64,000 nt of DNA from Uliginosibacterium gangwonense DSM 18521 (GCF_000373965.1 NZ_KB892835.1:17400-81399), one strand, 5' to 3'; numbered from the stretch's first letter, positions 1-9,379 are shown. Numbers and translations are program-made. Notes: a model not told the origin generated them from the sequence alone.

Positions 1-112
1 CCCCCGCCACATTACCCCGGAAGAATTTCTGCGTGCGCATATGGATATCCTGCTCAATGGCTTGCTGACCGCGCCCCATAAAACATCATTGCCCATGGAG
101 CATTTCCGATGA
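1..112 (+). CDS. C-terminal end of a TetR-type transcriptional regulator (partial)
   Basis: An open frame enters from the left edge, with codons starting at base 2, and ends at TGA 110-112. The last 36 residues contain PEEFLRAHMDILLNGLL, which resembles the final helix of TetR-family repressors. The stop overlaps the start of the efflux adaptor gene as ATGA, so the two are translationally coupled. A TetR repressor at the head of an RND efflux operon is a very common arrangement. The DNA-binding half lies outside the window, so the family call rests on a short tail plus context. Confidence 0.55.
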   Translation, partial: PRHITPEEFLRAHMDILLNGLLTAPHKTSLPMEHFR

Positions 113-1224
113 AGTCATTCCTCTTTATCCGCCAGTATGTCAAATACTTGGCCTTGCTGGCGCCGCTGGCCTTGTTGGCCTGTGGTCATAAGGATGCACC
201 CCAGGCCGGGCCGCGCCCGGCGGTGGTGATGACGGTGGGGGATCACGCCGACGCCGCATGGTCGGTGTATTCCGGCGAGGTTCGCGCCCGTCATGAGGTG
301 GATCTGGGCTTCCGTATTGCGGGCAAGATCATCTCGCGCTCGGTCAATCTGGGAGACAAGGTGCGCAAGGGGCAGGAGATCGCCCGGCTGGACCCGCAGG
401 ACGCGAAGCTTTCCGCCAGCGCTTCTCAGGCCCAAGTGGCGGCGGCACAGGCTGATCTGGCGCTGGCCCAGGCGGAATATGAACGCGCCCGGAATCTGGC
501 CGCGCAAAAATTCATCAGCTCCAGTGTGCTCGATACGCGCCAGACCCAGATGGATGCAGCCGAAGCCAAGCTCAATCAGGCCAAGGCGCAGGCCAATGTG
601 TCGGGTAATCAGGTGGGTTATGCTACCTTGATGGCCGACCGGGACGGCGTGGTGACGGCGCTCTCCGCCGAATCCGGCCAGGTGGTGGCCGCCGGGCAAC
701 TGGTTGCGCGGATTGCCGACCCCGCCGAACTGGAGGTGCAGATCTGGATTCCCGAGACGCGTGCCAATACGTTCAAACCCGGTATGCCTGCATTTGTCCG
801 CCCCTGGAATACCCAGGAACTGACTTTGCCGGCCCAGGTGCGCGAGATTGCGGCGAGTGCCGACAGCGCCACCCGTACGTATGCTGTTCGCGTCAAGCTG
901 CTGAGCCCGGATGCGAAAATCAGCCTGGGCTCTACCGCTGCGGTTGCCTTTGCCAACGCCAGCAGCGAAGGGGCAATCAAGATTCCGCTTGCCGCTGTCA
1001 TCAAGCGCGACCAGGGGACGCAGGTCTGGGTGGTGGATGCCAAAAACACAATCCAGCCACGTCTGGTTGAGGTGGGGGAATACCGTGATGAATCTGTTGT
1101 CATCCGCAGCGGGTTGGTGCGGGGGGATCGGGTCGTGACCGTCGGAGCACACATCTTGAATGCAGGCACGCAGGTGCGCCCTGTAGAGCAGAAGGCTCCT
1201 GTAGCATTGGATGTGACGCGATGA
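109..1224 (+). CDS. RND efflux periplasmic adaptor (membrane fusion) lipoprotein
   Basis: The 371-residue protein starts with a lipoprotein signal whose lipobox LLAC ends at Cys25, so it should be anchored in a membrane facing the periplasm. A lipoyl/biotinyl half-domain begins around residue 60 (EVDLGFRIAGKI). An Ala/Gln-rich alpha-helical hairpin follows at about 95-165, then the second lipoyl half and beta-barrel segments. This is the standard HlyD/AcrA order. The adaptor bridges the inner-membrane RND pump to a TolC-type channel. It overlaps the regulator upstream and the pump gene downstream, both by ATGA, so the three form one operon. Substrate cannot be read from sequence. Confidence 0.9.
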   Translation: MKSFLFIRQYVKYLALLAPLALLACGHKDAPQAGPRPAVVMTVGDHADAAWSVYSGEVRARHEVDLGFRIAGKIISRSVNLGDKVRKGQEIARLDPQDAKLSASASQAQVAAAQADLALAQAEYERARNLAAQKFISSSVLDTRQTQMDAAEAKLNQAKAQANVSGNQVGYATLMADRDGVVTALSAESGQVVAAGQLVARIADPAELEVQIWIPETRANTFKPGMPAFVRPWNTQELTLPAQVREIAASADSATRTYAVRVKLLSPDAKISLGSTAAVAFANASSEGAIKIPLAAVIKRDQGTQVWVVDAKNTIQPRLVEVGEYRDESVVIRSGLVRGDRVVTVGAHILNAGTQVRPVEQKAPVALDVTR

Positions 1225-4200
1225 AGGGCTTCAATCTTTCCGAGTGGGGGCTGCGGCATCCCCAGTTCGTTCTGTTCCTGATGATTGTGTGCACTCTCAT
1301 CGGTCTGGGGGCTTACACCCGCCTGGGGCAGAGCGAAGACCCGCCGTTTACCTTCAAGGTGATGGTGGTGCAAACCAATTGGCCGGGGGCCAGCGCCAGG
1401 GAGGTGGAGGAGCAAGTCACCGACAAGATCGAGAAGAAACTGCGCGAGATGAGCGAGGTGGAAACCTTGCGGAGTTACTCCCGCCCGGGTGAATCCCAGA
1501 TCCTGGTGCTGGCGCGAGACTCGATGCCCTCATCCGCCATGAAGGATGTCTGGTATCAGGTGCGCAAGAAGGTGGGGGACATCCGCCAGACCCTGCCAAG
1601 CGGCGTCAATGGCCCATATTTCAACGATGAATTCGGCGACACCTTCGGTAATATCTTTGCCCTGAGCGGCGAAGGCATGAGCTATACCGAACTCAAGCGG
1701 TATGCCGAAGCCATCCGGCAGGAACTGCTGCGCGTGCCTGATGTGGCCAAGGTAGATTTTTTTGGTGAGCAGGACCAGCGCATCTATGTAGAGTTCTCGC
1801 CCATCAAGATGGCCTCCTTGGGGATTGCCCCGCAGACTTTGCTGGCAGCCATCTCGGAACAGAACAGCAAGAGTGCCAGCGGGTATTTCGAGCTGCATGA
1901 TGAACGCGTTTATCTGCGCCCGAGTGGAGAATTCAAGACCCTGGAGGACATGCGCGAGCTGCCCATCCGTGCCGCAGGGCGCACGATCCGCCTGGGTGAC
2001 GTAGCAGAGATCAAGCGTGGCTACGTTGATCCCCCGGTGGGCAAGATGCGCTTCATGGGGCGCGAGGCGTTGGGGATTGGCGTTTCAATGCGCAGCAATG
2101 GCGACATCGTCGCGCTGGGCAAGCATCTGGATGTTACGGTGGCCCATATCGAACAGCAGCTACCCCATGGGGTAACGCTGGAGCGGGTGGCGGACCAACC
2201 TCGCGCGGTGCGCGCATCGGTGAATGACTTCATGCACTCACTGATTGAAGCGGTGGTCATTGTGCTGGCGGTCAGCCTGCTCTCATTGGGGCTGCGCACG
2301 GGTGTGGTGGTGGCGATCTCGATCCCGGTGGTGCTGGCGATCACCTTTTTGGTGATGTATGAATTTGACATCGGACTGCATAAAATCTCGCTCGGCGCGC
2401 TGATTCTTGCGCTCGGTTTGCTGGTGGATGACGCCATCATTGCGGTGGAGATGATGGCCACCAAGATGGAGCAGGGCTGGGAGCGCGCCAAGGCCGCCAG
2501 TTTCGCCTATACCTCCACGGCCATGCCGATGCTCTCCGGCACCCTGGTGACGGCGGCGGGTTTCTTGCCGATCGCCACGGCCGCTTCCTCAACGGGGGAA
2601 TACACGCGTTCAATATTCCAGGTTACCGTGATTGCGTTGTTGATCTCTTGGATTGCGGCGGTGCTATTCGTTCCCTTCATCGGCTATTACCTCCTGCCCA
2701 ACTACAGCAATCAGGCGCACAAGCCCAGCTTGTTTGTCCGTCTCCTCGGGCTGCTTTCGCCCCGCTTTGCAGACAGTATGGCCAAGCGCGGCGAGCACCA
2801 CCCGCACGATGAGAATGCCATCTACAGCACGGGCTTTTACCGCCATTTCCGCCTGCTTGTGGAGTGGTGCGTGCGCCATCGTTGGATTGTGATCGGCAGC
2901 ACGCTGGCCAGTTTCGTACTGGCGATGTGGGGCTTTACGCTGGTGCCGCAGCAGTTCTTTCCGGATTCGATCCGCCCGGAATTGCTGGTGGATTTGCGCC
3001 TGCAACAAGGGGCGTCCTACGAATCGGTGGAAAAATCGGTCAAGCGTCTGGAAACTTTCATCGCCAAGCAGCCGGGCATTGAAAATTATGTGTCTTACGT
3101 CGGGATGGGCAGTCCGCGCTTTTACCTGCCACTCGATCAGCAACTGCCGCAGAGCAACTATGCCCAGTTCGTGATCCTGACCGATGGGGACGCCTCCCGT
3201 GAAGCCTTGCGCAAAAAGCTGATTGAGCTGTTTGCGCAGGATTTCACCGAGCTGCGCGCCTCGATCAACCGTCTGGAAACCGGCCCCCCGGTGGGTTTCC
3301 CGGTGCAGTACCGGGTCAGTGGCCCGGATCACGAGGAAGTGCAGCGCATTGCCGACAAGGTGGCGGTGGTCATGAGCACCGCGCCCGCCTTGGCGAACGT
3401 GCAGAAGGATTGGGACGAGCCGTCCAAGACCGTGCGCGTGGAAGTGGACACGGAAAAAGCGCGTCTGGCTGGCTTGTCTCGCCAGGATGTGCAGACTTTC
3501 CTGGCTACGGCACTCAATGGCAGCACAGCAAGCCAGTTCCGTGAAGGCATCGAGACCATCGATATCACCTTGCGCGGTTCGCGCCGGGAACTGGGCATGG
3601 CCTGGTTGTCTGAATTGATGATTCCGAACGGCACCAGTCGTGGCGTGCCACTCACGCAGATTGCCAAGCTCGGCTATAGCTTTGAGCCGGGCATGATCTG
3701 GCGCCGTAACCGGGTGCCCACCGTTACCGTGCGGGCCAATCTGTATGGGCAGGTGCAGCCAGCGGAGGTGGTGAAGGCCTTGAGCCCGGCCATCGCCCAG
3801 CTTGAGCGGGAATTGCCATTGGGCTATCACTTGGAGCTGGGCGGGTCTGTGGAAGAAAGCGCCAAGGGCGGCGCCTCGGTGGCGACGGGTGTGCCACTGT
3901 TCATCCTGGTGGTACTCACGGTGCTGATGCTGCAGCTACAGAACTTTTCGCGCATGACCATGGTGGTGCTGACTGCGCCATTGGGCATGGTGGGGGTCAC
4001 GCTTGCGCTCCTGGTGTTCCGGCAGCCTTTTGGCTTTGTGGCGATGCTGGGAACGATTGCCTTGTCGGGCATGATCATGCGCAATTCGGTGATCCTGATC
4101 GACCAGATCGACCAGGATGAGAAGGCGGGGCTGCACGCCTGGGAGGCCATCATCAGCTCCACGGTGCGGCGTTTCCGCCCGATCATACTGACCGCGCTGG

Positions 4201-4367
4201 CGGCGATCCTCTCCATGATTCCGCTCTCGCGCAGCGTATTTTTTGGGCCGATGGCCGTGGCAATCATGGGCGGCCTGTTCTTTGCCACGCTGCTGACGCT
4301 GCTTTTCCTGCCCGCACTCTACGCCGCCTGGTATCGTGTAAAACAACCAGAAGGGCGAAAGGGCTAG
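1221..4367 (+). CDS. RND-family multidrug efflux permease (HAE-type)
   Basis: At 1048 residues the protein has the usual length and layout of an AcrB-class proton antiporter. An N-terminal membrane segment is followed by two large periplasmic loops and two blocks of membrane helices. The paired aspartates of the proton relay are visible as LVDDAIIAVEM at about residues 403-404. A second hydrophobic block ends near the C-terminus. It is translated with the adaptor through an ATGA overlap. A TolC-type gene 1.1 kb downstream on the same strand may supply the outer-membrane channel. The drug range is unknown. Confidence 0.93.
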   Translation: MKGFNLSEWGLRHPQFVLFLMIVCTLIGLGAYTRLGQSEDPPFTFKVMVVQTNWPGASAREVEEQVTDKIEKKLREMSEVETLRSYSRPGESQILVLARDSMPSSAMKDVWYQVRKKVGDIRQTLPSGVNGPYFNDEFGDTFGNIFALSGEGMSYTELKRYAEAIRQELLRVPDVAKVDFFGEQDQRIYVEFSPIKMASLGIAPQTLLAAISEQNSKSASGYFELHDERVYLRPSGEFKTLEDMRELPIRAAGRTIRLGDVAEIKRGYVDPPVGKMRFMGREALGIGVSMRSNGDIVALGKHLDVTVAHIEQQLPHGVTLERVADQPRAVRASVNDFMHSLIEAVVIVLAVSLLSLGLRTGVVVAISIPVVLAITFLVMYEFDIGLHKISLGALILALGLLVDDAIIAVEMMATKMEQGWERAKAASFAYTSTAMPMLSGTLVTAAGFLPIATAASSTGEYTRSIFQVTVIALLISWIAAVLFVPFIGYYLLPNYSNQAHKPSLFVRLLGLLSPRFADSMAKRGEHHPHDENAIYSTGFYRHFRLLVEWCVRHRWIVIGSTLASFVLAMWGFTLVPQQFFPDSIRPELLVDLRLQQGASYESVEKSVKRLETFIAKQPGIENYVSYVGMGSPRFYLPLDQQLPQSNYAQFVILTDGDASREALRKKLIELFAQDFTELRASINRLETGPPVGFPVQYRVSGPDHEEVQRIADKVAVVMSTAPALANVQKDWDEPSKTVRVEVDTEKARLAGLSRQDVQTFLATALNGSTASQFREGIETIDITLRGSRRELGMAWLSELMIPNGTSRGVPLTQIAKLGYSFEPGMIWRRNRVPTVTVRANLYGQVQPAEVVKALSPAIAQLERELPLGYHLELGGSVEESAKGGASVATGVPLFILVVLTVLMLQLQNFSRMTMVVLTAPLGMVGVTLALLVFRQPFGFVAMLGTIALSGMIMRNSVILIDQIDQDEKAGLHAWEAIISSTVRRFRPIILTALAAILSMIPLSRSVFFGPMAVAIMGGLFFATLLTLLFLPALYAAWYRVKQPEGRKG

Positions 4368-4416
4368 AATGGTGGATTCAGTACCCACCCAGTACCTTGG
4401 CAGAGGATAGACAATA

Positions 4417-5070
4417 ATGGATATGGAACGCGCCCGTTACCTGATGATTGAGCAACAGATCCGCCCCGCTGGCGTGATTGACCCGCAGGTGCTTGAGATT
4501 CTGGCCCTGGTCAAACGCGAACGCTTTGTGGCGGAAGAAAACCGTGCGTTTGCCTTTGCAGAGGCCCTGCTGCCCATCGGTAACGGTCAAAGCATGTTGG
4601 AGCCCAAGATTGAGGGCCGCATCCTGCAGGCCTTGGCGCTCAAAGGCACGGAAAGCGTGTTGGAGATTGGTGCTGGCTCGGGCTACATGGCCGCCTTGCT
4701 GGCGGCTCGGGCCGAATGGGTACGCACGCTGGAAATCGACCCCGATCTGGCTCGTTTGGCCCATACCAATCTGGAAAAAAACGGCGTCTTCAACGTGATT
4801 ACCGTTGAAACCGATGGCAGCACGGGGTGGGCTGAGCGCGCGCCCTACGACGTGATCGTGGCCAGCGGTTCCGTGCTCCGCATCCCGCAGGCATGGCTGG
4901 ATCAGCTTAAGGTGGGAGGGCGCCTGTTTGCCGTGGTTGGCGCAGACCCCGTCATGCAGGCACGCCTAGTCACGCGCGTGAGCGAAGACAGTTGGCATGG
5001 CACCACGGTTTTTGAAACCAATCTGCCCCCGCTGCATATCAAGGCCTCAAGCAAGGAGTTTGTGCTTTGA
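4417..5070 (+). CDS. pcm: Protein-L-isoaspartate O-methyltransferase family protein
   Basis: The 217-residue PCMT-family protein has the S-adenosylmethionine-binding motif VLEIGAGSGYMAALLA at about residues 82-97 and an acidic loop (EIDPDL) after the next strand. Family members methylate damaged isoaspartyl residues so that they can be repaired. This copy is not beside surE/nlpD/rpoS as in enterobacteria. It sits in front of a rhodanese and a TolC-like channel. The start at 4417 follows a GAGG-type ribosome site about 12 bases upstream, and the stop overlaps the rhodanese start. Fold and cofactor are secure; repair of isoaspartate is by homology only. Confidence 0.8.
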   Translation: MDMERARYLMIEQQIRPAGVIDPQVLEILALVKRERFVAEENRAFAFAEALLPIGNGQSMLEPKIEGRILQALALKGTESVLEIGAGSGYMAALLAARAEWVRTLEIDPDLARLAHTNLEKNGVFNVITVETDGSTGWAERAPYDVIVASGSVLRIPQAWLDQLKVGGRLFAVVGADPVMQARLVTRVSEDSWHGTTVFETNLPPLHIKASSKEFVL

Positions 5071-5408
5071 GCATGGCAAGCCCCCCCGTTCCACTGCAGG
5101 CCCGCGAACTGGCTGACTGGTTGGCGGACGCACAACGCCCGCGCCCCTTGCTGCTGGACGTGCGGGAAGAGTGGGAGTTTGAGCACTGCCATCTCGCGGG
5201 GGCGATGCATGTGCCCATGGCGCAGATTCCTATGCGCATGGGTGAGCTGGGCGATGCTGCGGACATTGTATGCATCTGTCACCACGGGGTGCGCAGCCTC
5301 CAGGTGGCCCATTACCTGGTGCGGCAGTGTCAAGGCAAAGTGTTCAATTTGCAGGGCGGCGTTGAAGCCTGGGCGCAGGACGTTGATCCTGCTATGCCAA
5401 GGTACTAA
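5067..5408 (+). CDS. Rhodanese-like sulfurtransferase, single domain
   Basis: A 113-residue single rhodanese domain. The active-site loop is CHHGVR with the catalytic Cys at residue 71, and the family signature DVREEWEFEHCHLAGA lies at 31-46. Such proteins move sulfur as a cysteine persulfide. TTG at 5067 is preferred over ATG at 5073, because AAGGAG at 5053-5058 is 8 bases from the TTG but 14 from the ATG. The TTG also overlaps the upstream stop (TTGA), giving coupling to the methyltransferase gene. A short gap of 25 bases leads into the TolC-like gene. The physiological acceptor is not evident. Confidence 0.88.
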   Translation: MSMASPPVPLQARELADWLADAQRPRPLLLDVREEWEFEHCHLAGAMHVPMAQIPMRMGELGDAADIVCICHHGVRSLQVAHYLVRQCQGKVFNLQGGVEAWAQDVDPAMPRY

Positions 5409-5433
5409 CCGGAAAGAGTTTCAGGAGAATGCA

Positions 5434-6744
5434 ATGAAGCAGTTGCTGGTGTTGATGATGCTGTCCGGTGTGGTGAGTAGCGCTACGGCAGCGGATTTGC
5501 TGGATACCTATCGTGAGGCCTATGGGGCTGACGCCAAGCTCGCCAGCGCACGCTCGCAGCTCGAAGCCGGACGCGAGAAGGCGCCGCAGGCGCGCGCCGC
5601 ACTGCTGCCCAGTGTGGCGCTGACAGCATCCAGCAGCTACTCCAGCTACTCCATGACCGAGCCCGTTGTGCGGGATGCGCACTACAACACCAATACCTAC
5701 GGCGTGCAGCTTACCCAGCCGCTGTTCAATATGCAGAGCGTGATTGCGGCCAAGCAAGGGGATATTGCAGTCAATATTGCCGAAGCCCAGTATGCCAATG
5801 CCCTGATTGATCTCATGCAGCGTACTGCACAAGCTTATTTTGATGTGTTGTATGCCGAAGACACCTTGTCTTCCGTCCAGGCACTCAAGACGGCGGCCAA
5901 TGAGCAATTGCAACTGGCCAAGAAGAGTTTCGAGGTGGGCACTGTCACCATCACTGACGTCAACGAGGCGCAATCCCGCTTTGATCTGGCCTCTGCGCAA
6001 GAGATTGCTGCGCAAAATGACATTAGCGTCAAGCGTCAGGCACTGCGCCTGATTACCGGGCATGAACCGGGGGAACTGGCCCACTTGCGCACCGGCCTGA
6101 ATATTGCCCCCCCGCTGCCAGCCAACATGGAAGACTGGGTGAGTGCCGCCGAGCGCGACAATGTGGACGTGCAGGCGCAGAAACTCGCTGTGGAGAACGC
6201 CACGCGTGAAACTGAGCGTGCCCGTGCGGGTCATCTGCCCACGGTCAGTGTTACCGCCGGTTACAACAACAGCCACGCGACGGGTTCAATCAGCAGTGCC
6301 AGCCCCTCGCTTTACAACGGTTGGTCGGTGGGCCTGAACTTTTCCATGCCCTTGTATCAGGGGGGGGGCATCCAGTCCAAGGTGCGCGAAAGCGCTGCGC
6401 TAGAAGACAAGGCACGCTCCGACCTTGACCTGACCAAGCGAACCGCCGCACAGACTGTGCGCCAATCCTTTCTGGGGGTGACCAATGGTATTGCCCAGAT
6501 CAAGGGCTACGAGGCGGCGCTGATTTCCAGCCAGAGTGCGCTGGACTCAAACAAGTTGGGCTATCAGGTGGGGATGCGCATTAATATCGACGTACTCAAC
6601 GCCCAATCCCAATTGGCGGATACCCAGCAGAAGCTCGCCCGCGTGCGGTATGACGCCATCCTGTCCCAGCTCAAGCTCAAGGCTGCAGTGGGTGCTTTGA
6701 GCGTGCCAGACCTGGAAGACATCAACAACCTGCTTGCGCATTGA
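5434..6744 (+). CDS. tolC: TolC-family outer-membrane efflux channel
   Basis: The ATG at 5434 follows AGGAGA and opens a signal peptide that ends near AtaA; the longer upstream frame reads through the rhodanese gene and is not real. The mature 436-residue product has the internally repeated layout of outer-membrane factors. Two long Ala/Gln-rich helical regions (about 55-200 and 260-420) each contain the conserved start TYREAYGADAKL or its repeat. The motif VGTVTITDVNEAQ and its second copy VGMRINIDVLNAQSQL are typical of TolC. It probably pairs with the RND pump upstream and may also serve the MATE-independent export routes of the cell. Confidence 0.9.
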   Translation: MKQLLVLMMLSGVVSSATAADLLDTYREAYGADAKLASARSQLEAGREKAPQARAALLPSVALTASSSYSSYSMTEPVVRDAHYNTNTYGVQLTQPLFNMQSVIAAKQGDIAVNIAEAQYANALIDLMQRTAQAYFDVLYAEDTLSSVQALKTAANEQLQLAKKSFEVGTVTITDVNEAQSRFDLASAQEIAAQNDISVKRQALRLITGHEPGELAHLRTGLNIAPPLPANMEDWVSAAERDNVDVQAQKLAVENATRETERARAGHLPTVSVTAGYNNSHATGSISSASPSLYNGWSVGLNFSMPLYQGGGIQSKVRESAALEDKARSDLDLTKRTAAQTVRQSFLGVTNGIAQIKGYEAALISSQSALDSNKLGYQVGMRINIDVLNAQSQLADTQQKLARVRYDAILSQLKLKAAVGALSVPDLEDINNLLAH

Positions 6745-6750
6745 TCAAGC

Positions 6751-6774
6751 GGCCAGCCCCTCATCAGGCTGGCC
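6751..6774. terminator. Hairpin between convergent tolC and cupin genes
   Basis: GGCCAGCC at 6751-6758 pairs with GGCTGGCC at 6767-6774 around an 8-base loop. It lies between the two convergent stops, where a two-way terminator is expected. No clear T-run follows on either strand, so intrinsic termination would be weak. Confidence 0.4.
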
Positions 6775-6788
6775 ACGGCAGGCCGTGC

Positions 6789-7172
6789 TTACTCTTTGAC
6801 GAACAAGGTGGCCAGGGGCTCATGCCCCACTTGGCAGCTCCAGTGCCCGTGCACGGCTGGGTCAAACGTGGCGCCTTCCGGCAGCACGTCGGCAGAGTAG
6901 AAATGCTCACCCGCCTTGAAAATGCGGGTGGCGCCGTCTGCCAGACCAATCTTCATCTCACCACGCAGGATAAAGACCCATTGCGGCGTACCGGTGCAAT
7001 GCACGGGGCTGCGGAAGCCGACCGGGCTTTCACGCAGTTGCACGCCCGTGGCAGGCAGAATGGCAGACAGCGCCACGGCAGGTGTGCCTTCGCTCAAAGG
7101 CAGGACTTCATCACGAAACTTCGCTTTGCCATCGCTATCGGTATATAAAACAACCTGAGTAAAACTTGCCAT
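6789..7172 (-). CDS. Small cupin-domain protein
   Basis: The protein is 127 residues long with a single cupin barrel. The core stretch PQWVFILRGEMKIGLADG is followed by FKAGEHFYSADVLPEG. The start at 7172 (MASFTQ) was chosen because AGGAGG lies 6 bases upstream; an adjacent ATG at 7175 is only 3 bases away, and longer versions have no ribosome site. The metal-binding histidines of classical cupins are not all evident, so a catalytic role is uncertain. Divergent from the nitroreductase gene across about 115 bp, with which it may share regulation. No specific ligand can be assigned. Confidence 0.72.
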   Translation of the reverse strand: MASFTQVVLYTDSDGKAKFRDEVLPLSEGTPAVALSAILPATGVQLRESPVGFRSPVHCTGTPQWVFILRGEMKIGLADGATRIFKAGEHFYSADVLPEGATFDPAVHGHWSCQVGHEPLATLFVKE

Positions 7173-7290
7173 CATCAGCCTCCTGTACGCGGCAACGGCA
7201 CAAACCGCCACCTGAAAAAGTGCGGCAATTGTGCCTGATTTGGCCTGCGCTCAGGAAGGTTAACCCTAATATCATTCACTGGAGATTGAT

Positions 7291-8031
7291 ATGAACGAAA
7301 CTCTCAAGCTGCAACACACCCATCGCAGTGACCGTTCCTTCACTGACGCCCCTATTAGTGATGGACAGCTCGATGCCATCGTCGAAGCCGCCTACCGTGC
7401 CCCCACCTCGATCAATAGCCAGCAAGTCTCACTGGTGGTGGTGCGTGACGCAGCCCGCCGGGCGCAGATCGCCCAGATTGCTGGCGGCCAGCCCTGGATT
7501 GCCAAGGCTCCGGTCTTTATCACCGTAGTGGTGGATTTCAACAAGACCCGCCTTGGGCTGGAAGCCGCAGGCGAGCAACAGGTGATCCACGAAAGCGTAG
7601 AAGGCTTCGCCGCCGGGGCCGTGGATGCCGGGATTGCCTTGGGCAACCTGCTCGTGGCCGCACGCTCGCTGGGCCTGGGCGTGGTGCCGATTGGTGGCAT
7701 CCGGCGCGATCCGCAGGCCCTGATCGATCTGCTCCAGCTCCCCGCGCAGACCTACCCCATCGCGGGCATCGCAATCGGCCATGTGGATAAGCCTGCCCAC
7801 CAAAAGCCCCGCCTGCCGATGGCCTCTTTCCGCCATGACGAGTTCTACCATGCCGATGCGATTGCCCCAGCGATTGCAGAATATGACAAAGAATTGCCGA
7901 GATATTGGCAAAGCATTGGCCGCGCCGATGGCCTGCCCTGGAGCGCCAACACCGCGCAGAGCTACCGCACGGTGTACTTCCCGCTGACCCGGCCCGTCAG
8001 CGTCAAACAGGGTTTCCTGAACGACAAGTGA
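7291..8031 (+). CDS. NADPH-dependent nitroreductase / flavin reductase family protein
   Basis: The 246-residue protein matches the NfsA/FRP branch of FMN-binding nitroreductases. HRSDRSFTDAPI at about residues 11-22 and YRAPTSINSQQVSLVVVRD at 36-54 form the FMN phosphate and ring site. GLGVVPIGGIRRDP at about 129-142 is the second flavin contact. The C-terminal region near residue 215 carries the NfsA-like basic segment. Family members reduce nitro-compounds, quinones or free flavins with NADPH and form homodimers. A ribosome site (ACTGGAGAT) precedes the ATG by about 6 bases. It is a single-gene unit; the natural substrate is unknown. Confidence 0.85.
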   Translation: MNETLKLQHTHRSDRSFTDAPISDGQLDAIVEAAYRAPTSINSQQVSLVVVRDAARRAQIAQIAGGQPWIAKAPVFITVVVDFNKTRLGLEAAGEQQVIHESVEGFAAGAVDAGIALGNLLVAARSLGLGVVPIGGIRRDPQALIDLLQLPAQTYPIAGIAIGHVDKPAHQKPRLPMASFRHDEFYHADAIAPAIAEYDKELPRYWQSIGRADGLPWSANTAQSYRTVYFPLTRPVSVKQGFLNDK

Positions 8032-8081
8032 TGGCGGCTGCACGCGATGCCGGGCGTATGGTCTGGCATCCTTGATTGGCG

Positions 8082-8606
8082 CTATGCAGCAATTTCATGC
8101 AGCTCGGCATAAGCAAAATGCTGCGCCAGCCATTCTTCCGGCGCCTTCTGGCGGAAGTGGCCGAGGATCGCCCGTAGCGGTCCACCGTGGCTGACGATCA
8201 GTAGCGCTCGTCCCCCGGCTCGCTGGTGCCAGTGCTGTGCAGCAGCTTGGGCGCGGGTGGTCATTTCGGCGGCGGTCTCCCCCTTGGGGGGGCGAAAATG
8301 CAGCGGATTGGCGGCCCAGGTGTCGATCAGGCTGCGCTCGATGTGCTCATACGCCTGCAATTCCCAATCGCCAAAGTTGATCTCCATGAGGCGCGGGTCA
8401 GTTTCCACCGGCCCCAGCGCCTGTGCCAGCAGCAGGCAGCGCGATAGCGGACTGCTGACGATCAGCACGTCTGCTGGCAGGGCAGGCCGCAGCCGGGCGG
8501 CGATGGGGGCCACCTCCTCTGCCAGGGCCACATCGCTGTGCCCATAGCAGGTGCCCGGCGCCACCGCCACGGCAGGGTGGCGCAGTAGGAAGACCGGGCC
8601 GCTCAT
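8082..8606 (-). CDS. cobC: Alpha-ribazole phosphatase / histidine phosphatase CobC
   Basis: A 174-residue histidine phosphatase. The catalytic segment is LLRHPAVAV near residue 6, and the second histidine region is IVSHGGPLRAILGH. In the pathway it removes the 5'-phosphate of alpha-ribazole phosphate or adenosylcobalamin phosphate at the end of B12 assembly. The start at 8606 gives an ATGA overlap with the upstream cobS stop, which fixes both start and pathway; a longer version reaching 8630 would lie inside cobS. RHP replaces the commoner RHG motif; this substitution is familiar in CobC-type members. It is separate from the main B12 operon 43 kb away. Confidence 0.88.
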   Translation of the reverse strand: MSGPVFLLRHPAVAVAPGTCYGHSDVALAEEVAPIAARLRPALPADVLIVSSPLSRCLLLAQALGPVETDPRLMEINFGDWELQAYEHIERSLIDTWAANPLHFRPPKGETAAEMTTRAQAAAQHWHQRAGGRALLIVSHGGPLRAILGHFRQKAPEEWLAQHFAYAELHEIAA

Positions 8607-9379
8607 CCTTGCCCGATCAGGCTGGCGCATAGCGCGAGGTAGGTGGCAATCTCGGCAATCTGCTGGCTAGCGCCCAGTGCATCCCCTGTGTAACCCCCGA
8701 TGCGGCGGTAGATGTAGAACGCCCAGAGCAGGGTTGCCATGATGCAGCTGAGCCAGCAGGCTAGCATGGCGCGCAGGGGCAGCACGTCAAAGGCCAGCAC
8801 CGCGATGAAGGGGGCCAGCCCGAGGCACAGGCCGAGGACCCAGTCCGTCTTGCTCAACCCCTCGGCTACAGGCTTGGCGCGGGTGCTGTCGTCTTGCCGC
8901 ACGTACTTCATCGCCGCCATCACCAGCAAGGCCATGGTGCGGGAAAGCGTATGCGCCAGCGGCAGGGCGATCAGGGTGAACAGCCCGAGCGCGTCGAGCA
9001 CCAGAAACTTCATCAGCAGCGCCGTGACCAGTGCAATCGCGCCATAAGTGCCGATGCGCGAATCCTTCATGATGGTGAGGATCTGATCCTTGCCCCAGCC
9101 ACCGCCGAAACCATCGGCGCTGTCAGCCAGCCCGTCCTCATGAAACGCGCCGGTGATGAGCAGGCTGGCAATCATCGACAGCAACAACGCCACCCGCAGG
9201 GGCAGGAACAGGCTGGCGAGGTAGAAAACACCCGCAACGAGCAGGCCGACAAGTAGGCCCACCAAGGGGAAGTAACGCGTGGCGTGGTTCAGCTCGCTGG
9301 ACGACCAGCCCACCCAGGCGGGGACCGGCAGGCGGGTGAAGTAGCCCAGGGCGATAAAGAAACGGCGGATTTCGAGCAT
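8603..9379 (-). CDS. cobS: Adenosylcobinamide-GDP ribazoletransferase CobS
   Basis: The 258-residue integral membrane enzyme joins adenosylcobinamide-GDP to alpha-ribazole (phosphate) to form the lower-ligand loop of B12. The hallmark metal/substrate motif HEDGLADSADGFGGG is present at about residues 80-94. FFIALGYFTRLPVPAW at the N-terminus and several hydrophobic helices match the family. It is coupled to cobC by ATGA. No cobalamin riboswitch is visible upstream (9380-9480), in contrast to the two larger B12 operons in this window. cobU and cobT are not adjacent. Confidence 0.95.
   Translation of the reverse strand: MLEIRRFFIALGYFTRLPVPAWVGWSSSELNHATRYFPLVGLLVGLLVAGVFYLASLFLPLRVALLLSMIASLLITGAFHEDGLADSADGFGGGWGKDQILTIMKDSRIGTYGAIALVTALLMKFLVLDALGLFTLIALPLAHTLSRTMALLVMAAMKYVRQDDSTRAKPVAEGLSKTDWVLGLCLGLAPFIAVLAFDVLPLRAMLACWLSCIMATLLWAFYIYRRIGGYTGDALGASQQIAEIATYLALCASLIGQG

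Noticed and set aside
115-1152. Long minus-strand frame of 345 codons under the adaptor gene
   Set aside because: It lies wholly antisense to a clear membrane-fusion protein, and its amino-acid make-up (Gly/His/Arg-rich) is that of a shadow frame.
2664-3830. Minus-strand frame of 388 codons under the RND pump
   Set aside because: Antisense to conserved RND sequence; no domain or ribosome site.
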